64,000 bases of DNA. Origin: Panopea generosa. Its lineage: Eukaryota > Mollusca > Bivalvia > Adapedonta > Hiatellidae. The stretch covers positions 49,667,206-49,731,205 of the forward strand of contig CM055901.1 of the NCBI GenBank assembly GCA_029582155.1. The letters run 5' to 3'. Every line of letters begins with the position of its first letter. Position 1 is the stretch's first letter. The notes under the pieces were generated by a model. It was given only the letters and a program-made list of their open reading frames with translations. It searched no databases and had not been told where the DNA came from. The position numbers and the translations under genes were made by a program. This document shows positions 52,320 through 63,332 of the stretch, one piece after another.

Positions 52320-54169
52320 AAATGGCGTATTAAACTAATAACTGACCCTATTAACTTATATTATTTATAGGGGATTTATCACCGGCGCAAAGCGCCGGTG
52401 AAAATCACCGGAACGGCATTGTACACGCGTCCGTTAAATTACAAGTGATGCTTATTTATTTTTTGTATTTCCGGTTTATGCACTGGTGAGTCAAGGACTG
52501 TAACCCGTACAACTTAAATAGTTGGTTCCCACGATTGGTGAAAAATGGTGCAGGACGGCAACCAAAAAATTAACTGGAGGAGTTAGCTCCCTTGACGAAA
52601 AAAAGTGCACGTTTGGCTAAACCAAATAACTTACTCTTTCCATACTTCAAAAAGTAGTTCGATAAGTATATGAAGAAATGTTACAATTATACGCATTATT
52701 ACGTTACATACACGATGTGTTTATGATTTAACAATATATATATATATATAATTCATGTATACTTATTGAATGAAATTGATAAACAACAGTTTCGATTCTG
52801 CCATCCGAACAACACCAGCAGCCAACATATTGTGTAGAATCTTAGTACAATTATACGTAGATAAAGGCTGATACACTTGTTATTTTGCCCGCTACGATAG
52901 GTGTACTATTTAATCAGTTATTGTAGATGCACGGTCTTGGAAGTATTGCCACTTACAAATAATACTACGTAATGCTTCGTGAACAAGTAGTTTTCGTTAC
53001 AGATCGTGACACCGTGACAGCTGTGTTGACATATCTGCATGAGACGTAATTAACACTGACATAAATGATGTCTTCAGTCAGTCAGTCTATGTTTGTTTAC
53101 ACTCGCAGCTTTGCTCTAGACATTTTGTCGTCTACATATACAGTGCTAATTTTTAAAGTATTAGAACCAATACTGTATTTATAACATGACTTGCCTTGTT
53201 GTTTCAAATAATTTTTTCTGATAAAATTGATATGGTAGTCTAGTGGTAAGCAGGGGTATTTTTTTATTTGTTAGTATGTGATAAATCGTATTGCTGTTGT
53301 TAGGATACATTATTGCTTCAGGACCCAGGGGTTTCCAGTTTCATTCACTGTTGGGTTTCATCATAGTGGCTTATTCGGGCAAGTAAATGAAAGTGTTGTG
53401 AATGTACATAGGTCACTTACAATATGTTAAGCTAGCTATTATAGCGTTGTAGTTGAAGTGCACTGACTGTATTGGAAGTTGAGCAATGAAGTACAGGGTT
53501 AGTACTCGGATGGGTGACAGCTGTCACTTTAATGGCGACGAGGATTAACTTTTAAACCTGTGTCTGCACAAATCTCTCTTTCCTTGAGATGGAACTGGAT
53601 ATAGCCAGGAACTGTGGGAAGCCACAGGCTGTGCAGTTGGGGGCTGAGCCCTAAAGGTTAAAGAGGGGAGGAGTGTAGTGAATGTATATATAGGTCACTT
53701 ACAACAGCCTCGCTGTTAAGCTAGCATGGCTGAAGTGCACTGACTGTAAGTTGAAAGTTAAGCAACGAAGTACAGTGTTAGTATGGGTGACTGCTGTCAC
53801 TTTAAAACCATGCAATCCTTTGAAGGAGATTTAAAGCAGTTGGTCTCATGTCCAAGGAGAGTCATTCCTGTGATGTTGATCAGTGGAATAAGCTTCCATC
53901 GCATTCATGAAGAGTTTGACATCCCTACCTGATGGCGAAGGGGATAATCCAGTAAAGAAATTAAAGTGCCTGTAAAATACTTGTAAACATGTGCACTTTG
54001 TGCCTGCACATTATCCTCTGGTTAGGGTGTTGCAGTGTAAGTAAGATAGAAAGAAAGAATTATATGGGTTTACAATGCGCCTGGAGATGGCAACTGTTTT
54101 TCCCTACTGCCTGATGGGGCTGTGCATTGGTGGTTTTTCATTGGCGTTGCGTATTGCGATACTTCATTT

Positions 54170-54830
54170 TCAGAATGAAAGTATCAGACTATTGTGCCAG
54201 CTAGTGATGCACCGGTTGACAATATAGACTTGGACTATTATGCTGCCTGGTGATACATCGGTTGACAACATAATATCAGACTATTGTGCCAGCTAGTGAT
54301 GCACCGTTTGACAACATAGTATCAAACTTATGCCAGTTAGTGAAGCACCGGTTGACAACATAGTATCAGACTATTATGCCACCAAGTGTTGCATCGGTTG
54401 ACAACATAGTATCAGACTATTGTACCAGCTAGTGATGCACTGGTTGACAATATAGTATCAGACTATTGCGGCAGCTGGTGATACATCGTTTGACAACATA
54501 GTTTCAGACTATTGTGCCAGCTAGTGATGCATTGGTTGACAATATAGTATCAGACTTTTGTGACAGCTAGTGAGTGGTGCACTGGTTGACAACATAGTAT
54601 CAGACTATTGTACCAGCTAGTGATGCACTGGTTGACAACATAGTATCAGACTATTGCGGCAGCTGGTGATACATCGTTTGACAACATAGTTTCAGACTAT
54701 TGTGCCAGCTAGTGATGCATTGGTTGACAATATAGTATCAGACTTTTGTGACAGCTAGTGAGTGGTGCACTGGTTGACAACATGGTAGCAGCCTATTGCA
54801 ACAGCTAGTGATGCACCAGTTGACAACATA
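54170..54830. repeat. Minisatellite, about 46-bp unit with higher order
   Basis: About 14 copies of 'atagtatcagactattgtgc' plus 'cagctagtgatgcaccggtt' plus 'gacaac'. A block of four units (about 180 bp, near 54418-54597) is repeated almost exactly next to it (54598-54780). Confidence 0.92.
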
Positions 54831-55844
54831 GTAACAGAATAGACGACAGGTAAAACATATCTCTATAGAAATGTTTGTTTTTATCTGTATGAAAATACCG
54901 AGGCAACTAATACATCTTGCTTCTTAAGTACATTTTACAGTGATCTTTTTTCAATAATTGTTTCCGAAATGAAAGTGAACAGCATTTTATTTCTCATAGC
55001 TACAACAGTAGAACATATGAAGTGATCACCTCTATTTAGCAACCACACACTCCCTTACTTTTTTTTTATATACATATACTCCTATGTTTCTATAATTTCT
55101 TTAAAATGCAGAGTAGACAGATTGGTTGGAACCGTTTAAATACTTGAAAAGCAGCATTTAGATTAAACAGTTGTAATACCATGCCATTTATTTGATACTT
55201 TTGGCCGCTTAGGCTTAATTAAAATATTTTGTAGGGCTGTGTATTGCTTGAGAAATAGTGATGACCTGGCTGGGGATTGAATATACAATCTTCCACAAGC
55301 GAGGTGGATGCTCTACCCCTGGGCCACTGGTGCAGTTTTACAGGATGGAGGATTTCCAGTAAATACTTAACTAGCTCCTCTTCAGCACTGATTGTATGTT
55401 AAACCAAACACAGTACTAAACATGCATACTTCTGTGTTTGAAAATGATTTTAGTTGGTTACTTGCTGTATTGCAATACAGTTGATAAATACAGTTGATTA
55501 AGGCATGTTATACACGATATGCCATATTGTGATATAACGCGATTTCAATATATTGCAAGTCCTACATTTCCAGTTGATCCACAACAATCCTGCTGGTTGG
55601 AAACATTTTTACCCCACCCCTCCAATAAAAAAATATTGTTGTTCATTCAATATATTCTAGGTCTTTGCTTGTCCTTTCTCTGTCCATATTCTTTAAAAGG
55701 GTTTTCAGATTGGCTGCATATTAAAAATGTCCCCTACCTACCTACCCACCTCCTATCTGGTATGGGTTGGAAGTAGCAAACAAACAATTTTTTAAGGGTG
55801 GTCTTAGTTATCACATATTCAGATAATATAATGTACACTTGGTT

Positions 55845-55930
55845 TGTGGTGTCGGGGTACATCTCTATAGTGTAAGCTAGCACACTTTTCTGTTTGAAAA
55901 GAGTTCCAGGTTCAAGTCCTGGTGGGGATC
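55845..55930 (+). repeat. tRNA-like segment inside the large element
   Basis: B-box-like GGTTCAAGTCC with flanking 'gagttccag' and 'tggtggggatc'. The same sequence is at 59537-59620 in copy 2. Long minus frames over it (RSPPGLEPG) are a known type of artefact from tRNA-like repeats. Confidence 0.55.
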
Positions 55931-56532
55931 TTGACACCCTTACGAAGTTGTACAAACTGAAAACTCCATTATATTTGTCAAAATTTAAATAAAAGTGTAA
56001 TAGATGGTGTAAATACAATGCCGACCTTTCTTTACCAAGACTGTACACATGAGTGCCCATAGCCAATTGACACAGGTAATAATTATATATATGACAATAC
56101 AATTGGTATGGGTGTAAAGCTATATGATGTTAATAGAATATGCCAACTAGAACAATTACCTGAATACATATAGACAACCAGGTTAGACTCAAAACCAGTC
56201 TCAAAATGTTACAATCCTGTAGTAATGAAAGTAAATAAAACAGAAGAGAGGAAGCTAACAGAGAAATACCACAAGTTCTGTTTGTTTACAATAACTGAGA
56301 CATATACATTGAGTCACTGACAATACATAGTTAAACCAGTGTTAGTGGTCAGCTTTATTAAGAAACCATTTGTTGTAAACAGCCACAACCTAGACACCGG
56401 ATTCTGTCAGCCAGAACTATCATATGAATGTAAGTGTTGTTTAAAACATTCTGTACAAATTATTTTACCAAATAATTCTTTAAGGACTGCACCCAAATAT
56501 GTACATCTATGGGTTGTTGTTTTACTACTAGG

Positions 56533-56693
56533 TATTTAACCATAATAAGTGATATCATTTAATCAAATAGGTGATATCATTTATAGTACAAGTAATATCA
56601 CTTATTTGATTTATGAATAAGTGATATCCTCTATTCAAATAAGTGATATCACCTCTTTGAATAAGTAATATCTCTTAGTTATATGGTTAAATA
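56533..56693. repeat. Foldback element of AAGTGATATCACTT repeats
   Basis: Ends TATTTAACCATA and TATGGTTAAATA are perfect inverted repeats. Between them 'aagtgatatcac' and its near-palindromic variants recur about six times. Absent from the matching place in copy 2 (near 60010). Confidence 0.8.
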
Positions 56694-57230
56694 GAAAAAC
56701 AGCACCCCATATACATAAAATCTTTTTTATATTTATAATTTATTTATAATCTATATTTCAAAAAGTGGATTATTCAACCAGTTACTGGTTTATGTCACTG
56801 ATTCAACCAAATTTGAAAAATTAAAAATTACTGTATACTACTTAAAAAGACTGTTACACTGATATATAATTAATGAAACAAATAAAAAATATTTGGTGGC
56901 AATTTATTCCCTAAACAAAAATAGATTAGACACAAAAGTAGCACCTCTGCACAAGTAAGTCCATTTGTATACCGCTATATACCTTTGGTAACTGAGGTTA
57001 CTTGTTATATGTCTTTGGTATCCTAGAAAAAAAAATTATGCTAAATAATTTTTCACATTGTAGTTAAAATGAGAAATATAAAAAAATGTCTCTATCCCTG
57101 GTTACTCATTATCCTTCTTTGTCTTTTGGCACTCTAGATTACTACAGCAAATATACAACATCAAAATTTAAGAAATACTAAAAAAAAATGTCTTTATTTC
57201 TGGTTACTTGGTTGTCCTTTTTTTGTGCAT

Positions 57231-57412
57231 AGCACGTGGTCCAGTGGTAGAGCACCAAACCCATGATCAGAGGGTCGTGGGTCTGATCCTCCGCCATGGC
57301 TATGTGTGATGTCCTTGAGCAAGACACATTCCCGCATATGCTTAATACTGGTTCCAACCAGGAAGTCTTCGAGCGTGATTTGTCTAAGTTGTAAGAACTT
57401 GTTTCACAATAG
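57231..57412 (+). mobile_element. tRNA-derived SINE (family C)
   Basis: A-box-like GTGGTCCAGTGGTAGAGCA, B-box-like GGGTCTGATCCTCC, body 'gtgtccttgagcaagacaca' plus 'ttcccgcatatgcttaatac'. Duplicate at 60448-60630 inside copy 2, with GGGTTCAATCCTCC. Confidence 0.75.
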
Positions 57413-57716
57413 AAGTAAAAAATAAATTAGTTTAAACAAATCCTTTCTTATCTTTTGTAACTGATGGTTACGACAGCAAATATTCAACATCTTAGCAAGG
57501 ACCTACATAGATTCTATATACTTCTTTGAGCGGACTTGCACATGGACTTACAGACTTACATATTTCGGGCCATATATGAAACGATAAAAATGCTATACAA
57601 CTGTATTTTCTATTAAACTATATGACAATTTATTATTTTGACAGTTATAAATCTTATCCTGATACACTGATATTAAATAATTTACATATACATTGATTGA
57701 AATTGATAAATCCCCT

Positions 57717-57888
57717 TTTAGGCAGTGCCTTATTACATATTATGCACAATATATGATGTAATATGTGTTTTAATGGCAATAAAATACGTTTAAACTAAAA
57801 ATAATAATATTTCGTTTTCATACCAGTCTATGTCTCTGCCAGACGTGATCTCTGTTGATACCAAATGTGATATATATATATATTTAAT
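57717..57888. other. Spacer between element copies 1 and 2
   Basis: 172 bp starting 'tttaggcagtgccttattac' with a (TA)n stretch at 57870. The first about 25 bp are also found after copy 2 (60930-60954), so the duplication unit includes some flank. Confidence 0.7.
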
Positions 57889-60800
57889 AGGGGATTTATC
57901 ACCGGCGCAGAGCGCGCCGGTGAAAATCACCGGAACGGCATTGTACACGCGTCCGTTAAATTACAAGTGATGCTTATTTATTTTTTGTATTTCCGGTTTA
58001 TGCACTGGTGTGTCAAGGACTGTAACCCGTACAACTGAAATGGTTGGTTCTTACGGTTAGTAAAAAATCGTGCAGGACGGCAACCAAAATATGAACTACA
58101 GGAGTTAGCTCCCTTGACAAAAAAAGTGCACGTTTGGCTAAACCAAATAACTTACTCTTTCCATACTTCAAAAACTAGTCCGATAAGTATATGAAGAAAT
58201 GTTACGGTAATACGCATTATTACGTTACATACACGATGTTTTTTTATGATTTAACAATATATATGTATATACAAGTCATGTATACTTATTGAAAGTAATT
58301 GATAAATAACAGTTTCGAATCTGCCATCCGAACAACATGACTCCAGCTGAAGGACGCCAGCCAACATATTGTTGTCTAGGATCTTAGTACAATTATACGT
58401 AGATAAGGCTGATACACTTGTTATTTTTCCCGCTACGATAGGTGTAGTTTTTAATCAGTTATTGTAGATGCACGGTCTTGGAAGTATTGCCACTTACAAA
58501 TAATGCCTCGTGGACAAGTAGTTTTCGTCACAGATCGTGACACCGTGACAGTTGTGTTGACATATCTGTATGAGACGTAATTAACACCGACAAAAAAAGA
58601 TGTTTTTAGTCAGTCAGTCTATGATTGTTTACACTCGCAGCTTTGCTCAAGGTATTTTGTCGTCTACATATACAATGTTAATTTTTGGAAGTATAAGAAC
58701 CAATACTGTATTTATAACATGACTTGCCTTGTTGTTTCAAATAATTTTCTCTGCTAAAATTGATAAGGTAGTCTAGTTGTTAGCAGGGGTATTTTTATAT
58801 TTGTTACTATGGGGTAAATCATGTCGCCGTTGTAAGGATACATTATTGCTTCAGGATCCAGGGGTCTCCAGTTTCATTCCCGGTTGGGTTTCATCACAGT
58901 GCCTTATTCGGGTAAGTAAATGAAAGTGTAGTGAATGTACATAGGTCACTTACAACATGTTAAGCTAACTATTATAGCGTCGTTGTTGAAGTGCACTGAC
59001 TGTATTGGAAGTTCAGCAATGAAGTACAGGGTTTAGTACTCAGATGGGTGACCGCTGTCACTTTAATGGCGTCGAGCCTGTGTCTGCACAATCTCTCTTT
59101 CCTTGGGATGGGACTCGATATAGCCAGGAACTGGCCACAGGCTGTGCAGCTGAGGGCTTATAAGCCCTAAAGGTTAAAGAGGGGAGGACTGTAGTGAATG
59201 TATATAGGTCACTTACAACAGCCTTACTGTTAAGCTAGCTTTTGTAGCGACATGGTTGAAGTGCACTGACTGTAACTACCCCCCCACCCCCATCCCCAAT
59301 AAAAAAAAATTGTTGTTCATTCAATATATTCTAGGTCTTTGCCTACAAGTCCTTTCTCTCAGAGTCTGTCCATATCTTTTAAAAGGATTTTCAGATTGGA
59401 TGCAAATTAATAAAGCCGCTACTTACCTACCCACCTCCTATCTGGTATGGGTTGGAAATGGCAAACAAACAATTTTTTAAGGGTGATCTTAGTTATCACA
59501 TATTCAGATAATATAATGTACACTTGGTTTGTGGTGTCGGGGTACATCTCTATAGTGTAAGCTAGCACACTTTTCTGTTTGAAAAGAGCTCCAGGTTCAA
59601 GTCCTGGTGGGGATCTTGACACCCTTATGAAGTTGTACAAACTAAAAACTCCATTATATTTGTCAAAATTTAAATAAAAGTGTAATAGATGGTGTAAATA
59701 CAATGTCAACCTTTCTTTACCAAGACTATACACATGAGTGCCCATAGCCAATTGACATAGGTAATAATTATATAGATAAGACAATACAATTGGTATGGGC
59801 TTAAAGCTATATGATGCTAATAGAATGGGGCAACTAGAACTATTACCTGAATACATATAGACAGCCAGGTTGGACTCAAAACCAGTCTCAAAATGTTACA
59901 ATCATGTAGTAATGAAAGTAAGTAAAACAGAAGAGAGGAAGCTAACAGAGAAATACCACAAGTTCTGTTTGTTTACAATAACTGAGACATATACATTAAA
60001 TCACTGACAATATACTGATTCAACCGAATTTGAAAAAATAAGTCTTACTGTATACCACTTAAAAAGACTGTTACACTGATATATAATTAATGAAACACAT
60101 AAAAAATATTTGGTTGCAATTTATTCCCTAAACAAAAATAGATTTGACACAAAAATAGCACCTCTGCACAAGTAAGTCCATTTGTATCCCGTTATATACC
60201 TTTGGTAACTGAGGTTACTTGTTATATGTCTTTGGTATCCTAGAAAAAAAACATTTATGCTAAATAATTTTTCACATTGTAGTTCAAATTAGAAATATAA
60301 ATAAATGTCTCTATCCCTGGTTACCCGTTATCCTTCTTTGTCTTTTGGCACTCTAGATTACTACAGCAAATATATATCATCAAAATTTAAGAATTACTAA
60401 AAAACATGTCTTTATTTCTGGTTACTTGGTTATCCTTCTTTGTGCGGAACGTGTGGTCCAGTGGTACAGCACCAAACCCATGATCAGAGGGTCGTGGGTT
60501 CAATCCTCCGCCATGGCTATGTGTGGTGTCCTTGAGCAAGACACATTCCTGCATATGCTTAATACTGGTTCTAACAAGGAAGTCTTTGAGCGTGATTTGT
60601 CTAAGATATAAGAACTTGTGTGATACAATCGAAGTGAAAATAGATAAGTTTAAACAAATCCTTCCTTATCTTTGATAACTGATGGTTACGACAGCAAATA
60701 TTCAACATCCAAGCAAGGACCTACATAGATTTTATATACTTCTTTGAGCGGACTTGCACATGGACTTACAAACAGACTTACATATTTTGGCCATATATGA

Positions 60801-60929
60801 AACGCTAAAAATGCTATATTTTCTATTAAACTTTATGGCAATTTATTATTTTGATAGTTATAAATCATATCCTGACACACTGATATTAAATAATCTACAT
60901 ATACAGTGACTGAAATTGATAAATCCCCT
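57889..60929. mobile_element. Large TIR/hairpin element, copy 2 (3.0 kb)
   Basis: Same ends as copy 1 (AGGGGATTTATCA, and TGATAAATCCCCT at 60917-60929) and hairpin CACCGGCGC-AGAGC-GCGCCGGTG. It is collinear with copy 1 but lacks the minisatellite region and the foldback. The join corresponding to 53760/55600 of copy 1 is near 59270, at a C-rich stretch. No intact coding sequence. Confidence 0.65.
60448..60630 (+). mobile_element. tRNA-derived SINE (family C), copy in element 2
   Basis: A-box-like GTGGTCCAGTGGTACAGCA and B-box-like GGGTTCAATCCTCC. It is the counterpart of 57231-57412 and was probably duplicated with the host element. Confidence 0.75.
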
Positions 60930-61023
60930 TTTAGGCAGTGCCTTATTTCATATTAGGGGATTTATGACCGGCGCAATGCGCCGGTGAAAATCACCGGAAC
61001 GGCATTGTACACGCGTTCGTTCA

Positions 61024-61495
61024 GGACTCACACCACTATTATCTCCCTTGAGTACTCCGGACCTACAGATGAAGGAGGTAGAAATAAAACTTTAGTTCTC
61101 TTTTTCTTCTTTTTTCAGGGCTTTGTACTGCAGTGTTTTGTTTTTTGCTAGCATGAGTTAAATGGTCAGTGTTTTAGAAATCACCACTAAAAAATTTGAT
61201 GCTGATACCAGCTTTCTGGACAATTCTGTGTCATTTCAGAATTGTTGGTTCGAACCGCATCTAGGGCGAATAGTTGACATATCGTTACTCTGGAAATTGA
61301 TAGGTCTCACAAAAGCATTGATTTTAAAAAAAACCAACCAGGTCAAGGTATACTTTTTTTTCTTTATAATTGCATATCTTGAACCAATGAAGAATTTGAG
61401 CCCAGACACATGCTGCAGAATTTAATCTTTCACTGTGTTTTGGACATAAATGTTACAATGGAGCCCTATGGGAAATGTAATAGTGGTGTGAGACG
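61024..61495 (+). repeat. 472-bp terminal direct repeat, left
   Basis: Almost identical to 62861-63332. It contains TGGTTCGAACCGCATCTAGG (B-box-like) and a pyrimidine run 'tctttttcttcttttttcag'. The end is followed directly by a TTAA (61496-61499). Confidence 0.88.
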
Positions 61496-62860
61496 TTAAC
61501 AGAAACTGACAGATCTGCATGTTGCAGTGTTGAGGAATGCTGATTTCTTTAAATAGAAGGTATTAAACTATAATTTGGACATGTTATGAATAGATGAACA
61601 CAATCTGAGTTTTTAAACATTTCAATATAACTGATGGTGCAGATTTGCATTTTTTTTTCATGCATTTATGATAGAGATTACACACATTGACCAAACTTTG
61701 TATATGTCAATTTCTTGATATTCATGTTATCCATGTATGATTTAGTATTCTGTTAAATGTGGAAACAAAAAGAGAGATACATCATGTCTAATGCATGGCA
61801 GAATGCTGGTTTACTCTGTAGATGGTCATTTTGATGTTTCCTTGCCCTAAGTTTAGGTTTATGAGCAGTGTCCAGTCTCATATTTCATGAACACCTGTCC
61901 TCATAGACAGATCCCATTTGTGACACTCTCTCCATCATGTGTGGTTTTGCCATATTTGTGTAGAACTACCAACCCTTAATTCAGGTTGAAGTATCTGCAA
62001 GATCACACTGAATTCCAGTGGGCATGCTTATTGCTCAGATTGTGAATTTTAAGCTGATATTTACATTAATTTATTACCCCACCCACTTATTTCTGAATAC
62101 AAAAATAGAATTGTTTGCAAAATGAAATAAATTGCATATTTACAGTGGAACGGGAGTTTGTACTAATTTTTGTTGTTTAATTATGAAAAGGCAGTAGTTG
62201 CAATCTTGCCAAGCGGCCAGTTTACGGTTAACTTCGGTTGTTTTCGGTTGTCGTCGCATTAAATTCTGCGTCGAATCATTGAATTTGGCGAAGTTTTTGC
62301 TTGTTCTCCATTTTTATAGAAAATGCTATAAATATGCAGAATTTTACATTGAATGTCATGTATGCATTATCTATTGAGCCTGTGTTGCCCTTCTTATATT
62401 GGAATTGATGTGTTGACAGGGTAATGGAGTACTTTAGCATGAAAATAGCTTGAATTGTTTGCTTGTGCTGCTGCCATATCATTCTGATATTGAAATTTTA
62501 TCTAAAATATGTTAAGTTGAATAAGTTTTGTTCCACAATATCATTTTTTTTGTAATCAAGATGTCTGTTTTTCTTCCCATTTTCAGACACCTTTTCATTT
62601 TACCATGTAGTTGTGAAAGTTTCAGACCTTTTTAGATACAATTTGTCAAGTTATCATGAAATTTAGACTGTAGGGTTGTGAATTCTTGCTTTTTTACAAG
62701 AAATAGCAGCATTTTGACTGAAACCATGTGTCACTTAAACTTATTTTATTTCAGAACTAGTTCAGATGTGGGGATGCATTTAGCTTTATTGAACTTGTAT
62801 TGAGTATTGTTACATAATATGAAAATTTAGAATCTTAAATTTAAAAAAAAGTCCTCTTCT

Positions 62861-63332
62861 GGACTCACACCACTATTATCTCCCTTGAGTACTCCGGACC
62901 TACAGATGAAGGAGGTAGAAATAAAACTTTAGTTCTCTTTTTCTTCTTTTTTCAGGGCTTTGTACTGCAGTGTTTTGTTTTTTGCTAGCATGAGTTAAAT
63001 GGTCAGTGTTTTAGAAATCACCACTAAAAAATTTGATGCTGATACCAGCTTTCTGGACAATTCTGTGTCATTTCAGAATTGTTGGTTCGAACCGCATCTA
63101 GGGCGAATAGTTGACATATCGTTACTCTGGAAATTGATAGGTCTCACAAAAGCATTGATTTTAAAAAAAAACAACCAGGTCAAGGTATACTTTTTTTTCT
63201 TTATAATTGCATATCTTGAACCAATGAAGAATTTGAGCCCAGACACATGCTGCAGAATTTAATCTTTCACTGTGTTTTGGACATAAATGTTACAATGGAG
63301 CCCTATGGGAAATGTAATAGTGGTGTGAGACG
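62861..63332 (+). repeat. 472-bp terminal direct repeat, right
   Basis: Same length and nearly same sequence as the left repeat, with one visible difference in the A-run before CAACCAGGTCAAGG. Near identity suggests recent insertion or homogenisation. Confidence 0.88.

Larger units (their letters stand above)
52369..57716. mobile_element. Large TIR/hairpin element, copy 1 (5.3 kb)
   Basis: Begins AGGGGATTTATCA and ends TGATAAATCCCCT (57704-57716), a 13-bp inverted repeat. Eleven bases in is a GC-rich hairpin CACCGGCGC-AAA-GCGCCGGTG (52380-52400). No transposase or helicase is visible. It carries a tRNA-like segment (about 53240-53370), a minisatellite (54170-54830), a tRNA-like segment at 55845-55930, a foldback (56533-56693) and a family C SINE (57231-57412). 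Compared with copy 2 it has extra DNA at about 53760-55600 and 56325-56795. TIR element or Helentron-like; undecided. Confidence 0.65.
61024..63332 (+). mobile_element. TTAA composite element, full copy (2309 bp)
   Basis: Inserted in copy 3 at a TTAA that is unoccupied in copies 1 (near 52434) and 2 (near 57954). The left flank now reads TTCA, the right TTAA (63333-63336). It has two 472-bp direct repeats (61024-61495 and 62861-63332) around 1365 bp. Each repeat starts GGACTCACACCACTATTA and ends TAATAGTGGTGTGAGACG, so its own ends are inverted. A minus-strand short frame (62482-62276) is also present in the 26342 copy but looks non-coding. No transposase or reverse transcriptase is seen: non-autonomous. 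Confidence 0.8.

Noticed and set aside
55734..59856. Minus frames 55734-56102 and 59419-59856 (122 and 145 codons) that resemble each other
   Set aside because: They resemble each other because they lie in duplicated element copies. The RSPPGLEPG segment is the translated B box of a tRNA-like repeat, a common artefact. No domain is recognisable.
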